Assembly (NCBI RefSeq): GCF_040054535.1
Contig: NC_090780.1
Location: 11,870,501-11,934,500 of the forward strand
From: Antennarius striatus
Lineage: Eukaryota > Chordata > Actinopteri > Lophiiformes > Antennariidae
Direction of reading: 5' to 3'
Length of the DNA: 64,000 nucleotides
Shown here: positions 1-12,167 of the stretch, piece by piece
How the letters are laid out: the number at the start of each line of letters is the position of its first letter
Position numbering within the stretch: position 1 is the first letter of the stretch
Made by a program: the position numbers and the translations under genes
Notes under the pieces: generated by a model
Seen by the model: the letters and a program-made list of their open reading frames with translations, nothing else
The model's database searches: none
What the model was told of the DNA's origin: nothing

Positions 1-18
1 TGAGCGTTCTCACTGCAG

Positions 19-3000
19 GTCCAGGCTTGGCATTCATTGCCTACCCTCGAGCAGTTGCCATGATGCCGTTTCCTCAGCTCTGGGCAATATTCTTCTTTGT
101 TATGATCATCTTTCTGGGATTAGACAGTCAGGTCAGATGACTCCTCTTAACAACTGAAAGAAAAGCCGTACCTACTGTTGAGGTCCTGCTGTCATGATAG
201 TTTCACCGTGTCAGTGCAATAATTGCCTGGAAACAACACTGCAAAAACAAAACACAAAGATCAGACTGTCCTGTCTGATTTCTGGCATTATAGTCTTTGT
301 GTGTCTTGTGATGGGTGGATTGAATTATCTTGTTCTTACTACAAGTCTTTGCTCAACACACTGGTTCTCTGATTTTGTCAACAAACTTTTGTTAAGTAGT
401 GCACAACTGTTAGCTCACTTACGTTCTTCTCCACACATCTGGCAAATAGTTCCTGTGCACATGGCTGTAGGCAATATTTGAAAGACGCTGAGGCTCGAGT
501 TTGCTCTAGGGGATTCAGTGGAATGTCACACTGAAACAGTTTTGAATTGATCTGCATTCTCAAACTTGTGGAGGGCAAAATTCAGATAATGTTTAAAATC
601 ATCTAAGCAGCCAATTGTATAAATTAATTATAAAGCAATAATGCTTGGGAATCAGCTTAAATGCATGTTGCTGTGTGAGGGTTAGGGTTGATTCATCCCC
701 TAATATTTGTTCTCTTTCCCTCTGTATTCACTAATTGTTCTTTCATCTGTGACTGCTCAGTTGTCTCTCCAGTCAATTCATAAAATTTATTTTATTTAAT
801 ACATATTGTTTGATTTTGTATTATTGTAGATTTCAGTTGTAGAAATACCAATTCAACTTCCAGGATGTTCAAGCAGACCATGTACCTTTTTTGCAATCAC
901 ATATCTGTGTGAAAAGCTCTTCTCCACCATGTACTTTAGTAAGTCAAAGTACAGGTCCAGACTTACTGGACGGCTGAGCCAAAGGTGGCTTAGCCGTGTA
1001 AGAGGAAGCATTGCCAGATCTCTGGCAGTAAGGTGAGGGAAGCTTATGTCCTGAAGAACCATTCATGTTCTGAAATATTATAATCCATCAATCTTCATCC
1101 GCTCATTCGTAGTCGGGGCACGGGGGCAGCAGCTTTGACAGGGAATCCCAAACTTCCCTTTCCCCAGCCACATCATCCAGCTCTGACTGGGGGATCTCAA
1201 GGCGTTCCAAAGTCAGTGTTGAGATATAATCCCTCTACCTGGTCCTGAGTCTGCCCCGAGGTCTCCTCCCAGTTGGACGTGCCAGAAACATCTCCCTCGG
1301 GAGGCGCCCCAGAGGCGTCAGCACCAGATGCCCAAACCACCTCAGCTGACTCTCTCACGCAAAGGAGCAAATATTATAAATAAAGTTAGTTTGAATTTGC
1401 ATCAGTTGATTTTTTTTAACTTAAACACTATTTTGTGGCAAACTAGTGTTGTCAACTTCTAACTTTGTATTATTTTAGCTTCTCTTCCTTATCCAGGTTT
1501 ATTTATGCATGGCCTTTATTATCCAGGTTTATTTATTCACGCCCTTTATTTATAAGCCCATTTAGGTCTCTGTATTTGTATATTCCTTTATTTAGTGGGT
1601 TACTTATTATTTATCATTCTCTCTGTCTGGTGGGTTATTATTTATTCCTCTTTCTATTTGGTGTTGGCATTACTTCCTGTGTGTCTTTTCTTTCTGTGTA
1701 CGTACTGCGCTGTGTGTAATGTGACAGAGAAATTAATTTCCCTGATGGAACCTCCTGAAGGGATGAATCAAGTCCTACTCTACTCTCAACTCTACTCAGG
1801 CCCTTGGCGAGGTTGCCATTATAAAAAAGAATTTGTTCTTGGTGACAAACCAGATTAAATAAAGTTGAATAAAAGAAAATAACAAGTTAACATATTTAGT
1901 TATCTGTGTGTCACTTTGGTGGACTCAGCTGCCTGTTCAGTGTGTTGACATAATACAGAGAACCACCATGTTGACCAAAGGGTTGTCCTGAGAACAAGAT
2001 TATTCACTCCGCTCACCCACATGCATATAGACAATGAGGTATGAAGTCAGAGACAGTGATGTTGAGGTTGTATGTCTTTATAACTCAAGTTATTTTAGAC
2101 AAACACTGCATGACTTTTATCTTATGCAGCCTAGAACAAATGCCAAAGTTCATAACTCTCTTTCCCTATTGCTGGGTACATCCATGATTCTATGGTAATC
2201 GTGTTGAACGGTGGCTGTGTGGCTGTCATCATCTGTTAAACCATCTAAAGCAGTGGTTCTTAACCTGGGTTCGATCGAACCCTAGGGGTTCAGTGAGTCG
2301 ATCTCAGGGGTTCAGCAGAGACGGAGGTCAAGACAAAACACCTGACAAAATGTGTCGGGTGTTTTTGCCGAACATACACGAATCACTGTGTGCACTTTTG
2401 ACACATCGTGTCAATTGGTGATGACACGCCCCCCTTGGCCATCACTGGCTGCAGGTGATCACGCTACATCGATTAGCCTACCTGTGCTACATGGGATTTT
2501 GCAAACTCAATATTTGATTTATGGCAGTCATGATGGTACGCCATCTGATTGCTTTCTTAATGTTTTAATTCATAGTAACTATGTTGAGCAAAAAAAGAAA
2601 GTGGTCAGACGAATTGGCCCAAATATAAGATGACCCTGATTATAAGACGACCCCCTCTTTTTCAGTCTTATTTCAATGCAAAAAACACCGTCTTATATTC
2701 GGGCCAATACGGTATGTACAACGGGCGGCCGTGGCTCAATGGTAGAGCGGGTCGTTCAGTGATTCAAGATCAGCGGTTCGATTCCCGCTCCTACCGAGTC
2801 ATTTGTCGTTGTGTCCTTGGGCAAGACATTTTCCTCCCCTTGCCTCCAGTGGGGCACTCGCTGGTGTGTGAATGTGTGTGATTGTTCCGCTGGTGGTCAG
2901 AGGGAACGTAGGTGCAGATTGTCAGCCACGCCTCCATCAGTCTGCCCCAGGGCAGCTGTGGCTACATAGGTAGCTTACCATCACTAAGTCTGAATGAGGA

Positions 3001-5527
3001 GTGAATGAATAATGGATCCAATGTAAAGTGTCTTTGATTGTCCAGAAAAGCGCTATATAAATCTAATCCATTATTATTATTATTATTATTATTAACGTGA
3101 ATGTACATGTACTGTGTAACGGAACGTAATGTGAGTCAGCGTTCTGCGTGATTTGCAATGTCAAGTTGAGCAACTCTAGTCTCGCACTGGCAAGAATAAA
3201 GGAACACTTCCTTAAGCTGCATGGAAAACAACAGAAACAGACTTTGCTGAGAAAATGACATAAGAGTAGCACTTGCCAAGGTGAAGCCACACATATCTGA
3301 ACCGGTCTCTCAATAACAGCAGAAGTCACACTGATTTGCAGGTAGGTCATTTCATGTGAGTTCATGCACTGTCTTAGTTGTTTGTTTGTTTTTTTTACTA
3401 AAGGGTTTGATGAGTGAGTATATGAAACCGGCAGGGTTCAGTACCTCCAACAAGGTTAAGAACCACCGATCTATACAGTATATGAATTATTAATTTGAAC
3501 TGAAGTGAGAAAGTGTCAAAGTAAGAGCAAGCAGGTAAAAAAAGACAGAGTGGAGGCAGAGACACGAGCAATTTTCAGCTCTGTCTGGTTAAATGCAATG
3601 CATACGTGCGTGCAACAAAATAAAACAAACAAGTTCACCAATTAACCTTAAATAGACCGAAATAGAGGCAAGCTGAAGGAAACCTAAGAAGAAGAACGTG
3701 AGCTTCAGTGAAGCCACACACAGAGTCAATGTGTGTGTGTGTGTGTGTGTGTGCGCGAGAGAGAGAGAGTGGGCCAGCGACAACTGCTGTGATGTGTGCC
3801 AATCACAGAGCGTGAAGACAGTTCTGAGGATTTTCCTTCAGCTATGCCAGCTGGGATAGGCTCCAGCTCTCCGTGACCCGCGCAAGCAGATGAAGCGGTT
3901 AGGAAAATGAATGAATGAATGAACAAGCACGAATATTGACAAGTTTAACTCATATCATACTCGTCAAAAATGCATTATCTGTACCGGATACTCATCTGAA
4001 ACAAGTACCCGCCTCAACCCAACTATTTATCCTCATTTTTAGTGATTGACTAATATTTAGAGGCTGCAAGATCTCATTGAACCCTGTTTTTCTCTTCTGA
4101 CACAGACTAGAAGGAATGTAGGCAGGCAAAGTTTGAAAATATATTTGCAGCATGTCAGAAATAGTTGTATAACCGGTACGTCGATGTTTCAGTTTGTAGG
4201 TCTGGAGGCACTCGTAACATCGGTATCTGACATGAATCCATCCTTCTTCCACATTGGCCATCGACGTAAACTTCTTCTTCTTGCCATCAGTATTTTTTGT
4301 TTCAGCATTGGACTTGTGATGGTTACAGAAGTAAGATCAAATAAAATTTCCTAATGTATATTTTAGAAATAATGTTTTTTTATTACATTAGAAGATCCTA
4401 ATGATTACAGCTAACTGAGGTCATGTCTAATACACAGGGTGGACTGTACATCTTCCAGTTGTTTGACTATTATGCCTGCAGTGGCATGGCTTTGCTTCTC
4501 TTTGCCATACTTCAGTCTTTGTGCATCGGATGGGTTTATGGTGAGATCATTAACGAGCAATGTTCTCAATTTTTTTTTCACTGTGAAGTTGATTCCCTCA
4601 CTTCAGCATTTCTATCATATTACAGGTGCAGACCGCTTTTATAAAAACATAGAGGAGATGATTGGATACAAACCTCTTCCCTTGATCAAGTATTGTTTGA
4701 AATACGTCACTCCAGTTATTTGCACAGTGAGTTGTAATCACACTTAAGCAAACTTCTTCCTCTCTTTGTCACTGCTACCAGGTCTGTTAAGATTTCAGTT
4801 TCTCACAGAACATCCATGGCCGTTTAGAATTATGATTGGAAGGATTTATGTTTCTTGAAATTGTGTGATGAGCAGGTGGATAGCATTATGATTTAAAAAT
4901 GCCCTTACTAAAGCTCCATTTGCATACGTTCAAATCTTGACAAATCTTCCAGTGATTTGCTCCCCCTTAAGGATTGGGGTTTGTCTATTGAGGATTGAAA
5001 CTGTTCCATGGCAAAACTTCATGTATTCAACATTTTTTGAGGAGGTTTTGTGATGTGACATTAAATGCAAACCATAAAATGTAAATAAAATAAGGTAATT
5101 GAACTTTTCTTCCAAACACTAATGTCTTTCTCTTTGACTATTTTCAGGGAACATTTGTTTTCTCCTTGATCAAATACACACCTCTGAAATTCAATAACAC
5201 AACTCTGTATCCATGGTGGGGTTATGCTCTTGGTTGGTTCTTCACTCTGTCCTCCACACTCATAGTTCCCATCTGGATGATCTACAATGTGAGCATTACT
5301 CCTGGTACACTACGACAGGTAAGCTGTTTATACACATACGTTTGTCAATAAGAAACTATCTGGTACTATTTTCTTGTTTCTTAGTTTTTGACAAAAACAT
5401 TTTTTTTCCTTTCTGTTAGAGGATTACTATTTTATGTACTGCAGCTGAAGACCTTTCTGGGAACGAGTCTGGAAAACACACTCTTGAGCTGTTGACCTCA
5501 TCTCCCGATAGCAATGTGTCCCTGTAA
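19..5527 (+). CDS. slc6a13: SLC6-family Na+/Cl- neurotransmitter transporter, GAT2 (SLC6A13)-like, 3' six exons (partial)
   Basis: This is a plasma-membrane symporter of the SLC6 family; relatives move GABA, taurine or betaine with Na+ and Cl-. Six exons are visible with GT-AG borders and matching phases: 19-131, 4193-4330, 4438-4540, 4626-4726, 5148-5318 and 5420-5527, ending in TAA. They encode the transmembrane half from the [10 protein letters not shown] helix through [20 protein letters not shown], the [12 protein letters not shown] loop and a last helix around YALGWFF. The segments WVYGADRFY, PLIKYC and FSLIKYTPL match GAT2 better than GAT1 or BGT1 as I know those families, so I call it SLC6A13-like; a fish-specific paralogue is possible. 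The cytoplasmic tail is short and ends NVSL. The 5' exons lie left of the window. An AATAAA at 5724-5729 is a likely polyA signal. Confidence 0.85.
1095..1370 (-). mobile_element. Rex3/RTE-like LINE 3' fragment
   Basis: The stretch is homologous by eye to the 3' part of the larger LINE copy at 51.5-52.2 kb, including the segment encoding a RWFGHL-type C-terminal motif of fish RTE-clade reverse transcriptases. It is short, 5' truncated and has no open frame. It lies in the large SLC6 intron. The clade name is inferred from the motif and the GATG-like tail of the sister copy. Confidence 0.6.
2608..2713. mobile_element. Short internally deleted copy of the GGCCCGAATATAAGACG MITE
   Basis: Both ends carry the inverted motif TATTCGGGCCAATACGGTA seen in the longer copy at 6853-7442, but only about 100 bp remain. 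It lies inside the hAT-like element and its right end abuts the SINE. Confidence 0.65.
2724..3095 (+). mobile_element. tRNA-derived SINE with ATT-repeat tail
   Basis: The head has RNA polymerase III promoter boxes: an A box around 2732-2748 (TGGCTCAATGGTAGAGC) and a B box at 2775-2785 (GGTTCGATTCC). The body has the common teleost SINE text ending in AGCGCTATATAAAT and then an (ATT)n tail at about 3070-3093. The head does not fold into a credible intact tRNA, so it is not a tRNA gene. Confidence 0.75.
3731..3769 (+). repeat. (GT)n followed by (GA)n microsatellite
   Basis: An alternating GT run is followed by GCGC and a GA run, in the large SLC6 intron. A decayed SINE/LINE 3'-end-like piece (GGGATAGGCTCCAGC) follows near 3850-3925. 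Confidence 0.9.
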
Positions 5528-5723
5528 CAGCTGGCCAAAAAGACCTGCTTTAGATGTTAACACTGTGGTGTCAAGGGAAAAGTATGCCATAAAAGCCATG
5601 GTCCCCCTCCAAGTTCTTTTTAAGACAGAAGTTGTCAGTGTTTATGTTGTTAGATGTGATGTACATCACTGTTTATTACTGTCAATCTGACTACTTTTAC
5701 TTTTTTCATTATATGAAAGTCAA

Positions 5724-5729
5724 AATAAA
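5724..5729 (+). terminator. Likely polyadenylation signal of the SLC6 gene
   Basis: AATAAA lies about 200 bp after the TAA stop, followed by AT-rich sequence. This is a motif match plus position; no transcript data were available. Confidence 0.6.
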
Positions 5730-6852
5730 ATCCCTTTTAATATCCCAGATTTCAAGGTTAGATATCTTGTCCAGGTAAAGGGAGAATGGCGGCAATGTAT
5801 ATTAGGATATACTAATAGAAAGAGAATTCCAATTCATGCAAGACCAGCAGTGCCTAATATTACAGATTAATTTTCATGAGAGGAGTCACCCACCGTGGGG
5901 GAGAGACATGCACATGTGTTTTGGTTTTAGATGCTTGTACTTATAATGCAAAACGTAGTGTTGCTGAATGTTGAAGTTTTTATGTACATGAATGAATATC
6001 CTCAAACTGAAATGATTGTTATTTAAATTAATACTTGTGTAAAGTGTCAAATTTTCAAACATATAAGCTTTAGAAGTTTTTTTCTTTTTCATTTTTTTGG
6101 TTTTTGGAGTTTTAATTCGTAATAACTGTTGGGAGCACAATAGTGCCAGATAAGGCAGACTGATCTTCATACAGTCATTATAAAATTAGGTTAAATCAAT
6201 TTTTGGATTCTAAATTTGCTAGTGACATTAAAGAATAATCCTGCAATAAGAAATAAACAAATAAATCAGGTCTGTAAGATACAACATGATTGGAGCAGGA
6301 GATGTTAGCTCTTGATGTAAAAATATACCTATCAAATGCTCTTAATGTAAAAATATACCTATCAAATGTGAAAGCTAAATATAAAAGTAATCCAAACCTC
6401 TAACTTTTGCACAGAAAATGTGTTTTTAATAGTTACACAGATTACATTGTGTCAGATCTGACCTCATGTCCTTTTGAACAATAGGTATTGCAATATTTCC
6501 TTTTAGGGATCCATCCGTTTTTGTAACGTCTGATCCCAGCAGGTTTGCGGAGGAGTTCTGCTCAGTTGTTAAGTTATCAGTTCATCATAAGGGCCATAAT
6601 AATATATATCAATGTTGAGAAATGTCAATGTTAATATACGTGTAAAGCTCAATCAATTTTTTTTTAATTTTTTGTAATATGTTTTCAGAAGATATCTGGC
6701 AGAAATTATGTGCATTAATATTTAAATCGTCTCATTTAATGTTACTGGGTATCAATTGTAAAATTGTGAACAGGTATCTCAAATGTATTAGCTTAATAAG
6801 TGAGGAAGTGAGTATAAGGGCATCAATGATGACTTATCTACTTGTTTTCATG
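5730..6852. other. Intergenic, no gene seen
   Basis: AT-rich sequence between the 3' end of the SLC6 gene and a MITE. A direct duplication of roughly 30 bp is visible near 6310-6365 (CTTGATGTAAAAATATACC and a close copy). No conserved coding stretch or splice-bounded exon was found on either strand. Confidence 0.6.
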
Positions 6853-7442
6853 TACCATATTGGCCCGAATATAAGACGGTGTTTTTTGCATTGAAATAAG
6901 ACTGATAAAGTAGGGGTCGTCTTACATTCGGGGTCTAGACATTATACCCATTCACAACGCTAGATGGCGCCAGCTATCTTTAAAGCGAATGCTGAACTTA
7001 ATTCCCCAGCAAAAGCGAACCCCTGTCACGAAGAAGAAAAATAAAAATAGTGGTAAGAAAGAAAAGAGAAGAAAATAAGGGAAGAGATAGCAGAAAATGG
7101 AGAAACCTAGCGATACTGGAGAAAAGTGGGTCAGTTCTCGGGTGGCAGCAAGGTTAGTGCCACTCACCATTCATTTACAAATGTGATTGCACTTTAGGTT
7201 ACATATTTAAATGTTTAGATATTAAGATATGACAGACAGTTTTTGCATGATTTGAATGAGGCAAAATAACATGCTTTTTCTCGCGAATATATTGTTATAA
7301 TCATTTGTTTCAGATGTACTGTAATTATTTTCTGTATAAAAATTAAATTTGGTGTTCAAAAAGTCTTTTTTCAAACTTTAGTCTTGAAAAAGAGGGGGTC
7401 GTCTTATAATCAGGGTCGTCTTATATTCGGGCCGATACGGTA
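6853..7442. mobile_element. MITE with TACCRTATYGGCCCGAATAT inverted termini
   Basis: The left end reads TACCATATTGGCCCGAATAT and the right end is its near inverted complement, ending GGGCCGATACGGTA, so the terminal inverted repeats are at least 26 bp. Subterminal blocks around GTCGTCTTA also repeat in inverse. There is no transposase frame. A CTCF-like core lies inside at 6958-6973. The superfamily was not determined. Confidence 0.75.
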
Positions 7443-8721
7443 ATTGCTTGGTCGAATAAATTCAAAGTTTCAGTACAGTAACTATCTATACATGAGTATC
7501 ATAGTCACTTTAAAATAAGATTATAGTTATTAAAATATTTATCTATTTATCAGTTACTGAGGTTTGTTGGACTATTCTCTTTTTTGGGGGCGGGGGTGGA
7601 AATGAGTTAGTTCTCAGTCTTTTTTAAAACCCTTTTTAGACTAGCTAAAAGTTGGTGAAATATGAAATTCAAAAAAGCTTTAACAAAAATATGAATAACT
7701 TTTTGGCATTTATTCAACAATGAATTTGTTTTTGTATACAGCAGTTCCCATTGAAAGAGTAACGCTGATGAACTGTTGTCTTTCAATAAACCGCAACATT
7801 TTTCAAATTTCTTACAACAATTTCATACATTCCTCTGCAACAACTTAGCGTAGCTTAGAAAACAAATTAATTCAGCTGTCATGTGAGTTATGCTCAGCTA
7901 ACCTGCTTTTCTCCAAGTGAATTTCTCCGGGTGACATGGTACTATGAAAGTTAAATTTTGTTTGTTTTTGATATGTTGTTTTTAACTTACTGTGACGACT
8001 TCTTGACCATATTGACATAAAGGTGTTTGTGCTGAGTTTTTAATTTTATCACTTTGTCTTCTTTCTTAGATTTTGAAGTAGTAATATTTAACAGTATACA
8101 GCATATGTATGAAGTTAGTTTATATCATGAAATGTTTACTAACTTTGTTGACAGAATGTGGAAAAAATAAAACTTTTGAGTGATGTGTGTAAGAAGTTTC
8201 TGTATATTCTTGCAAAGATCCACATCATACCGACATGCTAACTGCTAACCCTGGCCTGCCAAATTGTACGTTTACAGGTAATAATAAGAGCATAAGCTCA
8301 GGCTGTTTTTTCTTCTGATTTTGTTTAAATTCTGGTCTAACATGAAGTGTTTTACACCACTGGTGTTGAACCCCTCCTTTATCCCACTTCATACTTCTGT
8401 CCATCCTGCCATCTTCTCCTGAGTCAGAGTCCTGAGCAGATCTTCTGTGATTCTCCTTGACATGGTTTCAACACCAATGATCTCTGTTGTCCTGAGCTTG
8501 CAATCTGGAGACACTAGCACCCGCTATTAAAGTCATGAGGGTGGCAGTGGCTTCCATCAACACGTGGGCAAGACTCCATAAAATTGCAAATGAAAAAGGA
8601 GAATTAAAGTTGAGCACTGACAACAGCTCAGCAAACACAATCTTCAAAGGAAATCCATGATTTTTCAGTTTTTCAAAGCATCCACAAGCAGTGCTTTTGG
8701 TGAGACTGTTCTTAGTGACTA
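7443..8721. other. Intergenic AT-rich sequence, no gene seen
   Basis: Only short fortuitous open frames are present, with no recognisable protein motif and no repeat boundary that I can support. Confidence 0.5.
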
Positions 8722-9023
8722 CAGGGAGTGCAGAAGTATTAGGCAAGTTGTATTTTTGAGGATTAAATTTATTATTGAACAACAACCATGTTCTTAATGA
8801 ACCCAAAAGACTCATTAATATCAAAGCTGAATACTTTTGGAAGTTGGGAGTGGGTTTTTTTTAGTTCTAGCTATTTTAGGAGGATATCTGTGTGTGCAGG
8901 TGTTTATTACTGTGCATAATTATTAGGCAACTTCCTTCAGCAAAATGGGTCAGAAGAGGGACTTGACAGGCTTCGAAAAGTCAAAAATATTGAGATATAT
9001 TGCACAGGGATACAGCACTCTCA

Positions 9024-10363
9024 CAGTTCTTTTCAGTCGCTAACAAGCGTTTATCCAAACAGTAGTCACATTTTCAAAACTCTAAACACAATTAGCACAG
9101 CATCGGTCTTTTGTGGCCATACCATTCACACATTTCATGTTGCTTTCACAGAATGTGCAGTCAGTGAACATATTACCACAATGCTTTCATTTTCTTAACA
9201 GACAAGCTATACCTCCCAACAAAATTATGGATTGTTTTTTTATTATTTACGAATGTTAACACACAACATCCCACAATAGTAACAACAATATTCCAAACCT
9301 TAGATACAGTGTAAAAACCTCTGCTGCTGCAATGATATCAGTTCAAAAACAATATTTCGCAGCTGATAAACAATTGAATATTGTGTTTTCATTTTTTATT
9401 GTTTTTATTTTATATACTCAATCCCAAAAGGGAAATTAGTGGCACACTCTAGTGTTAGTAACTCATATGTGCATATATTAGTGTGAACAGGCCCTGAACA
9501 CACACACACACACAAGGCCTGTAGGCATGCAGGTGGAGGTAGAAATGCGGGCAGCTCCTCTATGTGTGCCCAAATGAGCCTTGCTCAAAGTCGCCTCGGC
9601 AGGTGAGCTGACACCTCCCACTGTCAGCTCACACTCCAGGTATTTTTGGGTGGGAGCGAGAATCGAACCGCCAATCTTGGAACATTGGTCTACCACTGAG
9701 TCACTGCCCCCCCATTGACACACAGCTGATCATTGCCAAGGGTGGATCCGGCATACCAAGCGGTTCTATCCCAGGTGCATCGCCTTGGATGATATCAGAG
9801 ATTGTAGAGACTTCTCTTGTGGCTTTCATGGCTATTTTGTTCACTGTAAGCATTTTCTATCATATTGTAAACAGTATTTTTACTGTACCTCCTGTAATAT
9901 ACTGTAAAGGAAAAAAACTGATTTGCTCTTTGCTGGAATGCTTTTGAATGTGAACATTACATGTAGACATAAAGCTCCCAACCAAGAAACTTTGCGTACA
10001 TTTTGCATACCATTAAAACTGAAACATAAAAGTCTATGTAATTTTTCAAACGTCAACAATACCCAGTATTTTGAAACCTGGTGTACTTTGATTGACTGCA
10101 TGTACCTTATGAAGTGAAAACAAGCATTATTGCATAATAATTTCATTTTGAGTCGAATATCCAGTGTTTTGGTGAAGTGTGTGTACAGAAAAAGATATAT
10201 TCTATTTTGAAATGAAGAGTTGGTGTGAATTTAACAAGATGTGTTTTTGAGAAGAAAATTAACCGTTTGGTCAATTGTGCTTTCTAGGTGTGAGTCTGTG
10301 TTAACAGTTTAGAAAAAGTATTTGAAGTATGGGTAAGTGCTGGCTAGCGACTGAAAAAAACTG
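9024..10363. mobile_element. Non-autonomous TA-inserted element inside the Tc1 transposase
   Basis: Inverted ends begin CAGTTCTTTTCAGTCGCTA on the left and read back as CAGTTTTTTTCAGTCGCTA from the right. The right flank is TA and the left flank CA, a TA duplication with one change. Joining the flanks restores a continuous Tc1 reading (STLKMANLLKHD), which proves an insertion at a TA within the coding region. It holds a SINE-like piece at about 9425-9720. Confidence 0.8.
9425..9720 (-). mobile_element. SINE-like retroposon with tRNA-like right end
   Basis: The right end, read on the minus strand, contains a B-box-like GGTTCGATTCTC and an A-box-like ACTCAGTGGTAGACC. The left end carries the AAAGGGAAATTAGTGGCAC text also seen in the rab44 insertion near 46.95 kb. 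Boundaries are approximate. Confidence 0.5.
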
Positions 10364-11696
10364 TAAAATGGCAAACCTTCTGAAGCATGATCACCAAACA
10401 ATCAAGTGTTTCATTCAAAATAATCAACAGGGTCGCAAGAAGTGTGTGGAAAAACCAAGGCACAAAATAACTGCCCATGAACTGAGAAAAGTCAAGCGTG
10501 CAGCTGCCAAGGTGCTTGCCACCAGTTTTGCCATATTTCAGAGCTGCAACATCACTGGAGTGCCCAAAAGGACAAGGTGTGCAATACTCACAGACATGGC
10601 CAAGGCAAGAAAGGCTGAAAAACAACCACCACTGAACAAGACACACAAGCTGAAACGTCAGGACTGGGCCAAGAAATATTCAAGACTGATTTTTCTAAGG
10701 TTTTATGGACTGATGAAATGAGAGTGAGTCTTGATGGGCCAGATGGATGGGCCCCTGGCTGGATCGGTAAAGGGCAGAAGGCTCCAGTCCGATTCAGACG
10801 CCAGCAAGGTGGAGGTGGGGTACCTGTATGGGCTGGTATCATCAAAGATGAGCTTGTGGGGCCGTTTCTGGTTGAGAATGGAGTCAAGCTCAACTCCCAG
10901 TCCTAGTGCCAGTTTCTGGGAGACACCTTCTTCAAACAGTGGTACAGGAAGAAGTCCGCATCCTTCAAGAAAAACATGATTTTAACGCAGGACAATGCTC
11001 CATCACACGCATCCAAGTACTCCACAGCTTGCCTGGCAAGAAAGGGTCTAAACGAAGAAAAACTAACAACATGGCCCATTTTTTCACCTCAACTGAAACC
11101 CATAGAGAACCTGTGGTCCCTCATCAAATGTGAGATTTACAAGAAGGGAAAACAGTACACATCTCTGGACAGTGTCTTGGAGGCTGTGGTTGCTGCTGCA
11201 CACAATTTTGATCGTGAACAGATCTAAACACTGACAGAATTCATGGATGGCAGGCTTTTGAGTGCCCTTGTAAAGGAAGGTGGTTATATTGGTCACTGAT
11301 TTGTATTTGTTTTGTTTTTGAATGTCACGAATGTATATTTGTGAATGTTGAGCTGTTCTATTGGTTTCCCTGGTGAAAATAAGTAATTGAAATGGGTATA
11401 TATTTGTTTTTGTTAAGTTGCCGAATAATTATGCACAGTAATAGTCACCTGCACACACACATATCCTCCTAAAATAGCTAAAACTAAAAAAGCCCCGCTC
11501 CAACTTCCAAAAATAATCATCTTTGATATTAATGAGTCTTTTAGGTTAATTAAGAACATGGTTGTTGTTCAATGATAAAATTAATCCTCAAAAATACAAC
11601 TTGCTAATAATTCTGCACTGCCTGTATACCATCAACAATTAGCTTTTAATGTCAGACAAATGCCTAACTTGTCTATTATAGATTTTACAAGAATTT

Positions 11697-11993
11697 AGCA
11701 AGGAGGTCCTGGGTTTGATTCCTTTCTGTGTGGAGTTTGTATGTTCTCCCTATGTCTGCATGTATTCTTTCCAGGATCTCCAGCTTCCTCTTGCCTCCAA
11801 AAACATGGAGCTTAGGTAAATTGGTCACACCAAATTGTCTGTAGTGTAAGTGTGAGCATGAGTGTTTACAGTATTTGCATTTCATCTGACCCTGAGATGA
11901 GCTAGCATCCTATCAGATGTCACACTTTTTGCCCGTCGCTGGCTAGGATTGGCTCCCGCCGATCCTTGACCTGCGATACGGATAAGCAACGTT
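11697..11993 (+). repeat. L2-type LINE 3'-end-related repeat fragment
   Basis: It shows the widespread teleost text TGTGTGGAGTTTGTATGTTC, a GGTAAATTGGTCACACC block and a closing GGATTGGCTCCCGCC plus GATAAGC block, all degenerate. The family is named from memory of such elements and could be a related SINE. Confidence 0.5.
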
Positions 11994-12167
11994 TGTTAAG
12001 CAATGATCCACTTTGAAAAGAAATTGCTTGTGATTTTTGGAGCATTGCAACCTGTATTTGGTGCTAATTTCCACTTTATCAAGGTCAAAGTCAGCTTTAT
12101 TGTCAAATGTAACATATACGTACGACATACAGTACAGATGAAATTGCAGTCCTCTCTGACCCACGGT

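Larger units (their letters stand above)
2251..3468. mobile_element. Non-autonomous hAT-like DNA element with nested MITE and SINE
   Basis: The left end begins CAGTGGTTCTTAACCTGGG. The right end is its near inverted complement, ending GGTTAAGAACCACCG. The flanks are ATCTAAAG (2243-2250) and ATCTATAC (3469-3476), an 8-bp duplication matching at 6 of 8 bases, as expected for hAT elements. No transposase frame is present. Inside sit a short MITE (about 2608-2713) and a SINE (about 2724-3095). Confidence 0.7.
8722..11624 (+). mobile_element. Tc1-like transposon, broken, with a second element nested inside
   Basis: The TA dinucleotides at 8720-8721 and 11625-11626 flank inverted ends that share GCAGAAGTATTAGGCAAGTT-type sequence. 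Transposase remnants are read on +: an N-terminal part from 8945 (MGQKRDLTG), then after the nested element from about 10366 to 11227. The DDE residues are visible as LWTDE, LTQDNAPSH and PIENLW. The frame is broken near 10700 and a stop interrupts it near 10905, so no full transposase is made. Without the nested insertion the element would be about 1.56 kb, a normal Tc1 size. Confidence 0.85.

Noticed and set aside
676-690. Telomere-like GGGTTAGGG
   Set aside because: Fewer than two full TTAGGG units, so chance.
2724-2800. Possible tRNA gene with A and B boxes
   Set aside because: The tRNA-like head continues into a SINE body and an ATT tail, and no credible full cloverleaf was seen.
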